Source: Nitrospirota bacterium (GTDB taxonomy: Bacteria > Nitrospirota > Thermodesulfovibrionia > Thermodesulfovibrionales > UBA1546). From it: 54,873 bases of DNA. Below, in pieces: positions 30,140-39,595 of the stretch; within the stretch, counting starts at the first letter, position 1; each line of letters opens with the position of its first letter. Both the position numbers and the translations under genes were made by a program. Below the pieces are notes generated by a model, which made no database searches, was not told the DNA's origin, and saw only the letters and a program-made list of their open reading frames with translations. Location: the NCBI GenBank assembly GCA_026387575.1, contig JAPLLK010000048.1:1-54873 (forward strand), read 5' to 3'.

Positions 30140-31591
30140 TTATCCTTTTATCACTCCCAGCGGCCTTAGCCTCGCAACCTTTTTTGATATTCCTGCTTTA
30201 TGGACAACATCTACGACATCTGAAACATCTTTATACGCCTCTGACATTTCCTCGGCGAGTGTCTCTCTTCCTGCAGAGCGGACTATTATGCCTTTGTCTT
30301 CCATTTCACGCCATATAGCCCGTCCTTTTGCCTTCTTTATTGCCTGATGCCTTGACATCATCCTTCCTGCACCGTGGCAGGTTGAGCCGAATGTTTCGCT
30401 CATTGCCTTCTCTGTTCCCACAAGTACAAACGATGCCCTTCCCATATCGCCGGGTATCAAGACAGGCTGTCCTATCTTCCTATAGGCACCGGGCAAGTCC
30501 GGATGACCCGGCGGGAATGCACGCGTACTGCCCTTTCTATGGACTATCAGTTTTTTCTTCCTGCCATTTACAATATGCTCTTCAACCTTTGCAATATTAT
30601 GCGCAACGTCATATATCAGACTCATTCCGAGTTCTCGTGGTGTTGTCCTGAAAAAATCCATGAACGCTTCTCTTGTCCAGTGCATTATGCACTGCCTGTT
30701 CGCCCACGCATAATTTGCAGCAGCCCTCATCGCAGAAAGATAGTCCTGTGCCTCAGAACTTTTATACGGAGCGCAGGCAAGTTCCCTGTCGGGAAGTTCA
30801 ATATTATATTTGCTGACAGCCCTCTCCATCACTTCAAGGAAGTCGGTGCATACCTGATGCCCGAACCCGCGCGAGCCTGTATGTATCATCACAGTAACCT
30901 GTCCTTCAAACAGACCGATTGCATCGGCAGATTTTTCATCGTATATCTCATCAACATACTGTATCTCAAGAAAATGATTTCCGGAACCGAGAGTCCCCTG
31001 CTGCGCCCTTCCTCTTTCATACGCCTTTTTGCTTATGAGGTCAGGGTCTGCGCCGGCAATGCACCCTCCTGACTCAATCCTTTCAAGGTCTGACATCTCT
31101 CCGTATCCCTCTTCCACAGCCCAGCGGGCGCCATTCAGCATCAATCTTCTTTCGCTCTCAGACGTAAGCCGTATCTTGCCCTTTGAACCGACTCCGGAAG
31201 GGATTTCATTATAAAGTATTCCGACAAGGTCTTTTAATTTCGGCGTAACATCGTTCTTCATCAGGTTGGTTCTTAAAAGACGCACACCGCAATTTATATC
31301 GTAGCCCACACCGCCGGGCGAGACTACCCCTTCATCTAAGTCAAATGCCGCCACCCCGCCGATTGCAAACCCGTAACCTGAATGAATGTCCGGCATTGCC
31401 ATAGAAGCCCCAACAATACCCGGCAGTGTTGCAACATTTGCAACCTGATCAACAGACTGGGATTCAAGCGCCTTCTCAAGAACCTCATCCACATAAATTA
31501 TCCCCTTAACCCTCATTCCGGGCTTGTAATCAGAGGGGACTTCTATCCTTGTGTCATCAATCCTTTTAAGTTTTTCAGAAAGCATTCTCAC
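30140..31591 (-). CDS. rtcB: tRNA-splicing ligase RtcB
   Basis: 'MPDIHSGYGFAIGGVAAFD', 'GGVGYDINCGVRLLRTNL', 'HTGSRGFGHQVC', 'GSTCHGAGR'. Confidence 0.96.
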   Translation of the reverse strand: MRMLSEKLKRIDDTRIEVPSDYKPGMRVKGIIYVDEVLEKALESQSVDQVANVATLPGIVGASMAMPDIHSGYGFAIGGVAAFDLDEGVVSPGGVGYDINCGVRLLRTNLMKNDVTPKLKDLVGILYNEIPSGVGSKGKIRLTSESERRLMLNGARWAVEEGYGEMSDLERIESGGCIAGADPDLISKKAYERGRAQQGTLGSGNHFLEIQYVDEIYDEKSADAIGLFEGQVTVMIHTGSRGFGHQVCTDFLEVMERAVSKYNIELPDRELACAPYKSSEAQDYLSAMRAAANYAWANRQCIMHWTREAFMDFFRTTPRELGMSLIYDVAHNIAKVEEHIVNGRKKKLIVHRKGSTRAFPPGHPDLPGAYRKIGQPVLIPGDMGRASFVLVGTEKAMSETFGSTCHGAGRMMSRHQAIKKAKGRAIWREMEDKGIIVRSAGRETLAEEMSEAYKDVSDVVDVVHKAGISKKVARLRPLGVIKG

Positions 31592-31616
31592 CTATTATTA
31601 TCATTGCAAATTCCCG

Positions 31617-32033
31617 TCAGATATCAAAAATAATATCCGCCTCCCATCCATCTCTTGCTTTCTCTACCTTCAGTCTATGATATGTGGCTGCCTTTAGCAA
31701 TAATTTTCTCCCATGCCTTTCAGTATCAAATTCCTCTCCTTTGACATTTGCCTTCAACTTTCTATCACTCATCTCCAATATAACAATATCCTTCCCGATA
31801 AAATTATATGCGTCAAAATGAAATATGAGTTCATTCAGCCATGAAACAAGAAGTCCTTCAAGGGAATTGCTCTCTACAGAAATGCTGATGTCTTTTTCTC
31901 CCTTCACGCCTTCGAGGTCAGTTATCAGGCTGTACATTCCAATGGCAGAATTCTTAAAAACCTCTTCAATGCTTCCGCCAAAAGCCTTTATGCCGACATC
32001 GCCTGAAATGTCTATTATCTCAAATTGCTTCAT
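31617..32033 (-). CDS. Archease
   Basis: 'FEIIDISGDVGIKAFGGSIEEVFKNSAIGMY...'; adjacent to rtcB. Confidence 0.9.
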   Translation of the reverse strand: MKQFEIIDISGDVGIKAFGGSIEEVFKNSAIGMYSLITDLEGVKGEKDISISVESNSLEGLLVSWLNELIFHFDAYNFIGKDIVILEMSDRKLKANVKGEEFDTERHGRKLLLKAATYHRLKVEKARDGWEADIIFDI

Positions 32034-32041
32034 AATTGTTT

Positions 32042-32215
32042 TTATTCTATCATATTATGCCTGCATGCCTGCAATTTTTTAATAAAAAAACTTTTTTTAA
32101 ACTCCCGCCCTTTCCACGGCATATAGATGGCAGGATATATAACCAGCGCCAGAATTGTTGAAGTGATAACCCCACCTACCGATAGGGGTAGGTCCTTATC
32201 GGATGGCTGATAGCC
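32042..32215 (-). pseudogene. C-terminal remnant of an RND (AcrB/CusA-type) efflux transporter
   Basis: Minus strand reads ...DKDLPLSVGGVITSTILALVIYPAIYMPWKGREFKK..., a typical RND final TM helix; no upstream gene body. Confidence 0.7.
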
Positions 32216-32302
32216 CCCGCTGAGTTTACTCGTTCACAATAAATCCTTATCAATTTTCATTTTCAAAACTGCGGCTTTATAGGGGAAAAACAGAAGCGGA
32301 AA

Positions 32303-33703
32303 CTACTTAATCTTATACTCTTTAATCTTTGTCCTCAGTGTATTCCTATTTATCCCAAGGGTTTTTGCTGCCTTGAGCTGATTGCCCTTTGTCTCCTTAA
32401 GGACAATGCTTATCACAGCCTTTTCAACTTCGGACATTACAGTTGTGTGCAGGTTCGCTGTCTCAAGTTGTGTCATGTCTTTCAGATATTTCTTTAATTT
32501 ATCCTCAAGGAATTCCTTTATTGAATAAGAGTTCCCTTCCTCAACGTGGAGGTCGCGCTTTTCTATTGTTGTACCGTTTGACAGGATACAGGCGCTTTTT
32601 ATTGTGTTCTCAAGCTCTCTGACATTGCCCGGCCAGTCATACTTGGCTATGAAATCTTTTGCCTCTTTTGAGAGTTCTTTCTGCCCTGTATTGAATTTTT
32701 TCTGCGCCTCTTTGAGGAAATGCTTTGCGAGTATGAGTATATCTTCCCGGCGGTCTCTTAATGAAGGCAGTTTAATCTGCACAACATTAAATCTATAATA
32801 AAGGTCTTCCCTGAATAACCCCTTGCTCACAGCATCTTTCAGGTTTTTGTTTGTCGCGCCTATTATCCTTACATCTGCCTTTGTCACCTTGTTGCTCCCA
32901 AGAGGACTTAATTCATTGTCCTGCAAAAACCTCAGAAGTTTTGCCTGAAGGTTCATGTCAAGTTCCGATATCTCGTCAAGGAATAATGTGCCTCCGCTTG
33001 CTGATTCTATCTTTCCGATGCGTTTGTCTTTTGCCCCTGTGAATGCGCCTTTCTCCCATCCGAAAAGCTCTGCCTCAATGAGGTCTTTTGGCATTGATGC
33101 GCAGTTTATTGCAATGAAGGGGCCGGAACTTCTTTTGCTGTTATGGTGTATTGCCCTTGCAACAAGCTCTTTGCCTGTTCCGCTTTCGCCTGTGATGAGA
33201 ACTGTGATATCCTTTGTTGCAACCCTTCCTATTTCTTTGAATACCTTAAGTATTTTTTCACTCCTTCCCACTATCTCAGGCGCTTCTGCCTCTGTCTCCT
33301 TGAACTTTTTGAGTTCTTCCCTCAAAGCCATATCCTTAAATGCCTTTTCAACGACTATCTTGAGTTCCTCAATATCAAAGGGCTTTTCAATATAGTCATA
33401 AGCGCCTTCTTTCATCGCATCGATTGTGCTTTCCATTCTCCCGTGAGCTGTTATCATTATCACTGTTGCCTCGGGATTTGATGATTTAATTTCGCGAAGC
33501 CCGTCAATGCCGTTTCCATCAGGCAGGATAAGGTCAAGCAGTATGACCTGCGGCTCGTCTTTTACGGCTTTCATGCCTGAAGTGAGTTTTGTGTGCGAGA
33601 CGATCTTATAGCCCTGCGGTTCAAGAGCCTTTTCTATGACCCACGCTATGCTTTCATCATCGTCAATTATCAGAACTTCTTTGTTCATTGAATTATTTGC
33701 CAA
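32303..33703 (-). CDS. NtrC-type sigma-54-dependent response regulator
   Basis: Receiver domain, 'VLITGESGTGKELVARAIHHNS', 'GAFTGA', Fis-type HTH C-terminus. Confidence 0.96.
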   Translation of the reverse strand: MANNSMNKEVLIIDDDESIAWVIEKALEPQGYKIVSHTKLTSGMKAVKDEPQVILLDLILPDGNGIDGLREIKSSNPEATVIMITAHGRMESTIDAMKEGAYDYIEKPFDIEELKIVVEKAFKDMALREELKKFKETEAEAPEIVGRSEKILKVFKEIGRVATKDITVLITGESGTGKELVARAIHHNSKRSSGPFIAINCASMPKDLIEAELFGWEKGAFTGAKDKRIGKIESASGGTLFLDEISELDMNLQAKLLRFLQDNELSPLGSNKVTKADVRIIGATNKNLKDAVSKGLFREDLYYRFNVVQIKLPSLRDRREDILILAKHFLKEAQKKFNTGQKELSKEAKDFIAKYDWPGNVRELENTIKSACILSNGTTIEKRDLHVEEGNSYSIKEFLEDKLKKYLKDMTQLETANLHTTVMSEVEKAVISIVLKETKGNQLKAAKTLGINRNTLRTKIKEYKIK

Positions 33704-33708
33704 GCGCG

Positions 33709-33832
33709 CATGATATGGTATTTAAGCGGATTTTTTGCCGATATTCCAAAAAAATATTCTGAGAATAAAGAGGCAAAAACCTCGGAGTCCCGATTTTATC
33801 GGGACGCGAATGAGCGAAAATATTATATCATG
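33709..33832. repeat. Foldable repeat element, copy L
   Basis: Terminal stem catgatatggtattt/aaatattatatcatg; internal cccgat-ttt-atcggg hairpin; related to copy R in reverse orientation. Confidence 0.8.
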
Positions 33833-33840
33833 TGCGTTTC

Positions 33841-34875
33841 TTACTCCCCCTCAAAAGGTATATAAATATTAAATGCAGCCCCTTTTCCTTCATGGCTTTC
33901 AACCTTAATGAATCCCTTGTGGTCCAGAATAATTTTTTTTGATAGGGCCAGCCCTATGCCTGTTCCGTGCTTCTTCTTAGTATAAAACGGAAGAAATATT
34001 TTTGGAATATCCTCGGAAGGAATTCCCTCGCCTGTATCCTTTACGGAAGTGACAGCCCAGCGTTTTGGTTTGCCCTTCTGCCGCACATATTCCCTTGATA
34101 CACCTGTCAGGACTGTCAGGCTTCCTCCTTTTTTCATCGCCTCTATGGCATTTTTGATTATATTCAGAAATACCTGAAGCAGTTTCCCTTCATCTCCCAT
34201 AACTCTCGGAAGGCTCAGGTCATACGTCTTCTGCAAGATGATGCCCTTGTCTTTCATTGGAATGTCCATGATAGATAATGCTTTTTCCAAAACTTCATGG
34301 ACATTAAGCGAGTGGAATGACGGTTTTTTACAAATTGTCAGATAATTCTGCAGTACTGAATTCAATCTGTCCGTCTCTTTGATTATAAGAGTCACATATT
34401 CGCCGATGCCTTCGGTCTGTGTCTTTTCACGCAGGAGCTGCGCTGCTCCTTTTATGCCTCCAAGAGGGTTTTTAATCTCATGGGCTAAAGCGCCGAGGAG
34501 GTATATCAGGGAATCAAACTGATAGTCCTCTCTCTCAGCAATGGCGATGTTTTCCTTAAGTGAAAGGACAGCGCCCTGAGTTTCTCCCTGAACAAAAAAC
34601 GGCGAGATGTTAAAGTCAGCGTTTATCATTTTGCCAATATTTATATTTACCCCCCTACCGCTGAAAGAACGTTCTTCAGATATGGACTTTCTTATCAATC
34701 CTGCCATGGTTTTTTCTTCCGGAAATAATTCTTTGAACTTTTTCCCTTTTACTTCTTTCAGGCTTTTCCCCAAAAGCTCCTCGCCGGTTCTGTTCACAAA
34801 TTTTATCACAGCCTTTCTGTCAAACAGAACAATGGCGTCCTCAATGCTGTTTATTAGCGCCTCAAATGAAAACAT
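33841..34875 (-). CDS. PAS-domain sensor histidine kinase, NtrB-like
   Basis: 'GALAHEIKNPLGGIKGAAQLL' H-box; 'VFLNIIKNAIEAM' and 'GTGIGLALSKKII'. Confidence 0.95.
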   Translation of the reverse strand: MFSFEALINSIEDAIVLFDRKAVIKFVNRTGEELLGKSLKEVKGKKFKELFPEEKTMAGLIRKSISEERSFSGRGVNINIGKMINADFNISPFFVQGETQGAVLSLKENIAIAEREDYQFDSLIYLLGALAHEIKNPLGGIKGAAQLLREKTQTEGIGEYVTLIIKETDRLNSVLQNYLTICKKPSFHSLNVHEVLEKALSIMDIPMKDKGIILQKTYDLSLPRVMGDEGKLLQVFLNIIKNAIEAMKKGGSLTVLTGVSREYVRQKGKPKRWAVTSVKDTGEGIPSEDIPKIFLPFYTKKKHGTGIGLALSKKIILDHKGFIKVESHEGKGAAFNIYIPFEGE

Positions 34876-34893
34876 ATAAAATATATATAGTAA

Positions 34894-35054
34894 ACAAGAA
34901 TAGCATTTTTGCTCATTCGCGCCCCGATAAAATCGGGATAGACTTCTCCGCCTCTACGGATTCGCCTGAGGCGAAGAGGTTTTTGCCTCTTTATTTTTTA
35001 ATATGGCTTACTTTTTGAATATCGGTAAAAAATCTGCTCAAATGCTATTCTTGT
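34894..35054. repeat. Foldable repeat element, copy R (inverted relative to copy L)
   Basis: 15-bp perfect terminal stem acaagaatagcattt/aaatgctattcttgt; shares 27/28 and 19/19 blocks with copy L in reverse complement. Confidence 0.8.
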
Positions 35055-35060
35055 CTATTT

Positions 35061-35831
35061 TTATTCTGTGTGTATAATTCTCTGCGGGTGCGTATAAACG
35101 TTGAGCCTGTCCCCCCGGACAAATCCGACAAGCGTACTCCCCCTTAATCCTGCAATCTCAATTGCAAGATGAGTTGGCGCTGTCCTGCTTGCAACTATCG
35201 GGATGCCACATTTGGAGCATTTTGATGCAATCTCTGATGAAAGCCTACCACTTGCAAGCATCAGCTTTCCTGCGAGACCTATGTTTTCAAGCACAGAATA
35301 TCCTATGACCTTGTCAACGGCATTATGCCTTCCTATATCCTCTGCGAATGCGATAATGTGCCTGCCGTCTGAAAGCGCGGCGCTGTGAACGCACCCTGTA
35401 AGCCGGTAGAGGTCAGAACGGATCTGGAATTCCTTAAAGATGCTGAGAAGGCTCTTTGCCTCAATTGAAAATTCATCTCTTACCTTTTCATCCTCTACCT
35501 TTTTTACAAATGTGATACCGCCTACGCAGCCTGATGTCTGAACCCTGCCTTCTTTTGGGATAACTGCGTCTGCTGAATTTATGTTTACAACAATATCGTC
35601 ACCGTATTCTATGCTCATCCTGTCAGCACACCATTCACCTTTAATAATTCCTTCTGTCATGAGTATGCCGACCACAAGCTCTCTTATCATAAAAGGAGTG
35701 CAGTAAAGGCTTATAACCTCCTCCTCGTTTATAAGTATTCTAAGCCTCTTTTCAACGGCTACCGCATCATCTGCCTTTGTGACAGAATTTCCTCTAATCT
35801 TGAGTATTGTCTTTTTTGTTGATGCATTCAT
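35061..35831 (-). CDS. fdhD: Formate dehydrogenase accessory sulfurtransferase
   Basis: 'GCVGGITF', 'TGCVHSAALSD', 'EDIGRHNAVDKVIG', 'SGRLSSEIASKCSKCGIPIVASRTAPT'. Confidence 0.95.
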   Translation of the reverse strand: MNASTKKTILKIRGNSVTKADDAVAVEKRLRILINEEEVISLYCTPFMIRELVVGILMTEGIIKGEWCADRMSIEYGDDIVVNINSADAVIPKEGRVQTSGCVGGITFVKKVEDEKVRDEFSIEAKSLLSIFKEFQIRSDLYRLTGCVHSAALSDGRHIIAFAEDIGRHNAVDKVIGYSVLENIGLAGKLMLASGRLSSEIASKCSKCGIPIVASRTAPTHLAIEIAGLRGSTLVGFVRGDRLNVYTHPQRIIHTE

Positions 35832-35846
35832 CTTAAAAAACCCCTA

Positions 35847-35872
35847 ACGGCATTCATGAAGAGCCGTTTATT
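35847..35872. terminator. Putative hairpin terminator downstream of the dispersed-repeat region
   Basis: aacggc...gccgttt inverted repeat followed by a T-rich stretch. Confidence 0.35.
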
Positions 35873-35874
35873 CT

Positions 35875-35975
35875 CTGTCATTGCGAGCCTCTTCACTTTC
35901 TGTCATCCCGAGCGTAGCGAGGAATCTTATTTGCCCGTTTAGGGTAAACTCCGCGAAGAATCTCCTCTTATTTTT
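35875..35975. repeat. Dispersed-type intergenic repeat (gtcattgcgag.../tgtcatcccgagcgtagcgaggaatct)
   Basis: Sequence style matches widespread bacterial intergenic repeats of the TCAT(T/C)CCGAGCGNAGCGAGGAATCT type. Confidence 0.55.
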
Positions 35976-36066
35976 CAGGGCAGGCTCCAGCATGGCAATT
36001 TTATATTTTAAGAAGTATAATTGTTTGTAAACTATTTCGTCAATTAGTGATATAATATACAAAATT

Positions 36067-37080
36067 ATGATCTACAGCAATGTGATAAAAAACGGTTTCA
36101 GGCTTGTAAATAAGAACTGGCAGCTTGTGCTTATTCAAATTGGCATGATTCTCGTAAACTGCATAGGGTTTTTTGTATTTGTCGGTATCCCACTTGCAGT
36201 CGCCTTTGTGATATTCGGACTTGACCTTACAGAGATGACAGATCTCAAAAATCTCCTCGGGACGATGAAGGATGCATCGGAAATCATAACAAAATATCTC
36301 GGATTGATTATTGTGCTGGCGGTGAGCTTTGTTGTCTATTTACTTGTTGCGGCTTCGATAGGGCTTTATGTTTTTGGAGGTTCCGCAGGCATGATAGGCA
36401 GGGCTGTAAGGGACAGCACCGACAGATTTAATATGAATACCTTTTTTTCGGAGGGTAAACGGCTTTTTTGGCCCATGGTCGGATTCACTGCGATAATAGG
36501 AATTATATTTTTAGGGGTTGCCTTTATTCTTGGTGTTTTTGTAGGAGGAATAGGAGTTATCATATCTATTGTCAAAGGGTATGAAACGACACTGGCTGTT
36601 GTCTTGGGGATATTCCTTTCACTTTTGTTGTTCTGCATAGGACTTGCTCTTATTATTTCCTCAATTGCCCTTACATTGTATGGGACTGCCGCTATTGTCC
36701 TTAAAGGAACAGGGCCCTGGCAGGCAATAAAAGACACCATAAAATATCTATATCGCAACCCTGCCACATTATGGCTTTATTGTCTTGCTTTTGGAGGATA
36801 CTTCCTTGTAACTTTTCTTCTTGTCCTTCTTGGAGCGCCGTTTAGCCTGATACCTCTAATCGGCGCTATAATAGCTATTCCGTATCAGCTTTTTTCTTAT
36901 GCTATCCAGAGCTATTTAGGCTTGGTTATAGTTGCCGTAATATTTATATATTATTTTTCTACTGAGGTTAAGCTCTCTGAAACACCTGATGAAGGGACTG
37001 CACCTGTTTCCGGAAATTCCACTCCTCTGTCCGATACTTCTCAGAGTCAAGCTTCTGAGCCAGCACCTCCTCTTCGTTAA
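36067..37080 (+). CDS. Multi-pass membrane protein with Pro/Ser-rich tail
   Basis: Several hydrophobic segments; 'GPWQAIKDTIKYLYRNPATLW' as in glycerophosphodiester-phosphodiesterase-like membrane domains. Confidence 0.75.
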   Translation: MIYSNVIKNGFRLVNKNWQLVLIQIGMILVNCIGFFVFVGIPLAVAFVIFGLDLTEMTDLKNLLGTMKDASEIITKYLGLIIVLAVSFVVYLLVAASIGLYVFGGSAGMIGRAVRDSTDRFNMNTFFSEGKRLFWPMVGFTAIIGIIFLGVAFILGVFVGGIGVIISIVKGYETTLAVVLGIFLSLLLFCIGLALIISSIALTLYGTAAIVLKGTGPWQAIKDTIKYLYRNPATLWLYCLAFGGYFLVTFLLVLLGAPFSLIPLIGAIIAIPYQLFSYAIQSYLGLVIVAVIFIYYFSTEVKLSETPDEGTAPVSGNSTPLSDTSQSQASEPAPPLR

Positions 37081-37822
37081 AAGGAAGGGCTGAGAAAAAT
37101 TCTATATTGAATGCCTTTTCAAAAGAAATCTTTACTATATTCCTGAACTTTTCATCGCTTAAATCTGGAACTGCCTCCATAAGTCCTGCCATTGCGTCTT
37201 TTATATCCCGAATAGAGTGAAGCCTGAAGATTTTTAATGCTTCGGGGTCGTTAATGTGGTACGGTATTGATCCTTGCTGCAAAAGTCCGTCAGGCCAGCG
37301 TTTTTGCGCAGAGCCTATCACTTTTTTGCTGTTAATAGTTATCTCGCCATAAGATGCTGATTGAAAGCAGAGAGGGCTGAAACAGTCCGGAGTTCTGAGA
37401 CTGGAATTGGCTGGTTTTCTTTTTATGCTGACCTCAGGTGTGAGTCCCAGCTTTGAGAGGGCAAGATAAAAAGCGGCGCTTATTTTTTTATAGCTGTCAA
37501 AGATGCCTTTCGAAAATAAATCATTGTCAGTTTTTACAGAGAAGCTGTAAGTAAGTTCTTTATTGTGAAGTATTGCCCTCCCGCCTGTGGGCCTTCTTAC
37601 AATGGGGATTGATGCATCACGGCAGTATTCGGTGTCTATTCCTCCGATTTTCTGGAAACAGCCAAGAGTTATGGATGGCCTGTCCCAAGAGTACAGCCTC
37701 AGTGTAGGCGGCGAACTGCCTTTTCTGACAGAAATAGCAATTGCCTCATCCAGCGCCATGTTGTAGGATGCGCTGCCAGGACCCGAATTGATAAGACGCC
37801 ATGTTTTGTGGTAATTTATCAT
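36968..37822 (-). CDS. Lipoate-protein ligase A/octanoyltransferase family
   Basis: 'LINSGPGSASYNMALDEAIAISV', 'RRPTGGRAILHNKELTYSF', 'KVIGSAQKRWPDGLLQQGSI'. Confidence 0.92.
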   Translation of the reverse strand: MINYHKTWRLINSGPGSASYNMALDEAIAISVRKGSSPPTLRLYSWDRPSITLGCFQKIGGIDTEYCRDASIPIVRRPTGGRAILHNKELTYSFSVKTDNDLFSKGIFDSYKKISAAFYLALSKLGLTPEVSIKRKPANSSLRTPDCFSPLCFQSASYGEITINSKKVIGSAQKRWPDGLLQQGSIPYHINDPEALKIFRLHSIRDIKDAMAGLMEAVPDLSDEKFRNIVKISFEKAFNIEFFSALPFNEEEVLAQKLDSEKYRTEEWNFRKQVQSLHQVFQRA

Positions 37823-37865
37823 AGTTTTTTATGCTGTTATTTCAGGTATAATTATAACAGAGATA

Positions 37866-37900
37866 AGAAGTGAGGAGTTAAGAGTTGGGAGTTTAGATGG
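37866..37900. repeat. Heptanucleotide-periodic tract upstream of the YjbQ-family gene
   Basis: agaagtg-aggagtt-aagagtt-gggagtt-tagatgg. Confidence 0.65.
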
Positions 37901-37907
37901 AGGATAG

Positions 37908-38309
37908 ATGCTTAGATATATAAATGTAAGAAGCAGCCAGAGAAGTGAATTTATTGACATAACTGAAAAGATTAATGAGGTCATTAAAGAGGCAGGAATT
38001 GTCAGCGGAATATGCTATGTCTATGTGCCTCATACAACAGCAGCGGTAACAATAAATGAAGGCGCAGACCCCTCAGTACACCGCGACATACAGAATGCAT
38101 TGACCAGACTTGTTCCGCAGGAGATGAATTACTCCCACAGGGAAGGAAACGCCGACGCGCATATAAAATCGAGCATTATTGGGACATCACAGCTTCTTAT
38201 TATTGACGAGGGCAGGCTCGTTCTCGGCACATGGCAGGCAGTTTACTTCTGCGAGTTTGACGGCCCCCGCCACAGAAGAGTAACACTCAAACTTATAGCT
38301 GATAAATAA
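37908..38309 (+). CDS. YjbQ/UPF0047-family protein
   Basis: 'GICYVYVPHTTAAVTINEGADPSV', 'GTWQAVYFCEFDGPRHRRV'. Confidence 0.93.
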   Translation: MLRYINVRSSQRSEFIDITEKINEVIKEAGIVSGICYVYVPHTTAAVTINEGADPSVHRDIQNALTRLVPQEMNYSHREGNADAHIKSSIIGTSQLLIIDEGRLVLGTWQAVYFCEFDGPRHRRVTLKLIADK

Positions 38310-38336
38310 AACCAGTTTTTTCTTTTATCTGCCTTG

Positions 38337-39128
38337 TCATAACTTCTTATTGACCTGACAAATGCTCCCTTCCTTTAAGATGCCCATCTTGGAAACAAAA
38401 TCCGGTCTTCTTTTGATGAAATGGGTGTGGGCAACGGCCAAGACTACTAAAGGGGGATAGAGAGCAATGATAATCTTAACTACACGGATAAGGGCATCAA
38501 TAGTCGGATAATTTTTAAAAAGAGTGAACATGCCATAAGATCCGAAAATAAGAGGGGCCATCATTCCTGCATATTTCCCTATCATTTTTACTTCTTGATC
38601 TCTTCGGTTGTGATATCTTATTCCCAAGTCATCAAACGTCCAGAGGATGGACAAGAGGAGGGAAATGAGCATAGTAATTCCAGCAACAATAAGAAGTCGT
38701 CCGAGGTTAAACAGACCTATTTGAAAGGAAGGGGATGATCCAACAGCCGGCATTGTAGTGATCTGGATTAAGCCCACCAGTTTGGCCCCAAAAAGGAATC
38801 CTATCCCGATTCCTTGAAAGGGACGATAGATCCAATGTTTGATTGGGGCTATATTAAAGGATTCCTTTTGTTCCATCCGGAGAAGGTCTCGCTTTCCTTT
38901 ATCAATGATAAAGTGATAGATAGGGTTCACCAGATAAAGAGGGAGACAGAGGGAAAAGGTGCGTTGAAAAAACCTGAAAAAGACGGTATAGGTGACCTTC
39001 CAAACTTTTAATAAGGTGATAGTATCGGGGAAAAGTGAAAATAGGATGGAAAGAGGCAAAATAACAAAGACGGGAATGATCTCTTTTGCCCATCGCCTAA
39101 CATTTTCTTTGGACATTAAATGAACCAT
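38337..39128 (-). CDS. Hypothetical membrane protein
   Basis: 263-aa multi-TM ORF; family not recognised. Confidence 0.5.
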   Translation of the reverse strand: MVHLMSKENVRRWAKEIIPVFVILPLSILFSLFPDTITLLKVWKVTYTVFFRFFQRTFSLCLPLYLVNPIYHFIIDKGKRDLLRMEQKESFNIAPIKHWIYRPFQGIGIGFLFGAKLVGLIQITTMPAVGSSPSFQIGLFNLGRLLIVAGITMLISLLLSILWTFDDLGIRYHNRRDQEVKMIGKYAGMMAPLIFGSYGMFTLFKNYPTIDALIRVVKIIIALYPPLVVLAVAHTHFIKRRPDFVSKMGILKEGSICQVNKKL

Positions 39129-39434
39129 TTCCCCCTTAACATGGAAGTCAATTAATTAACAGCTTAACAGCCTTAAACAGGACATTATATATCCATGAGC
39201 GGCCAGGTTTAATTTGCCCATTAGGATTTCCTGTCCATCTTAAGAGATCCTCACGTTCTCGTCCTGGAGTATTCCCTAAATTAGGACTATTTAATCTTCC
39301 TTCAAATGTTCATAGTATCCATTTTACCCTTCCGGGAGCAAAACGTCCAGAACAAAATATGCCGAGTTTTTGAAGATAGATTTTCCGAGAATTCCATTTA
39401 CGAATGATTACAAATTTTTCAAGAAAATGTCCAA

Positions 39435-39578
39435 TTACGAAGACAGTGTCAACTCTTTTCTGTAAAATCTCATCAGGGCTTTATTCTCAAGGGTTTTCAT
39501 AGCTTCGATTATGCCGCAATCCTCTGAATCCTTGATATGCAGATTTTTAGCGAGGATTGCCTTTGCCTCTTTGTTCAT
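39435..39578 (-). CDS. Small hypothetical protein (47 aa)
   Basis: MNKEAKAILAKNLHIKDSEDCGIIEAMKTLENKALMRFYRKELTLSS* preceded by ggagtg. Confidence 0.35.
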   Translation of the reverse strand: MNKEAKAILAKNLHIKDSEDCGIIEAMKTLENKALMRFYRKELTLSS

Positions 39579-39595
39579 AATCACTCCATTCCATC

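Noticed and set aside
35868-36062. 64-aa minus-strand ORF
   Set aside because: Lies mostly in dispersed intergenic repeat sequence; no protein-like features.
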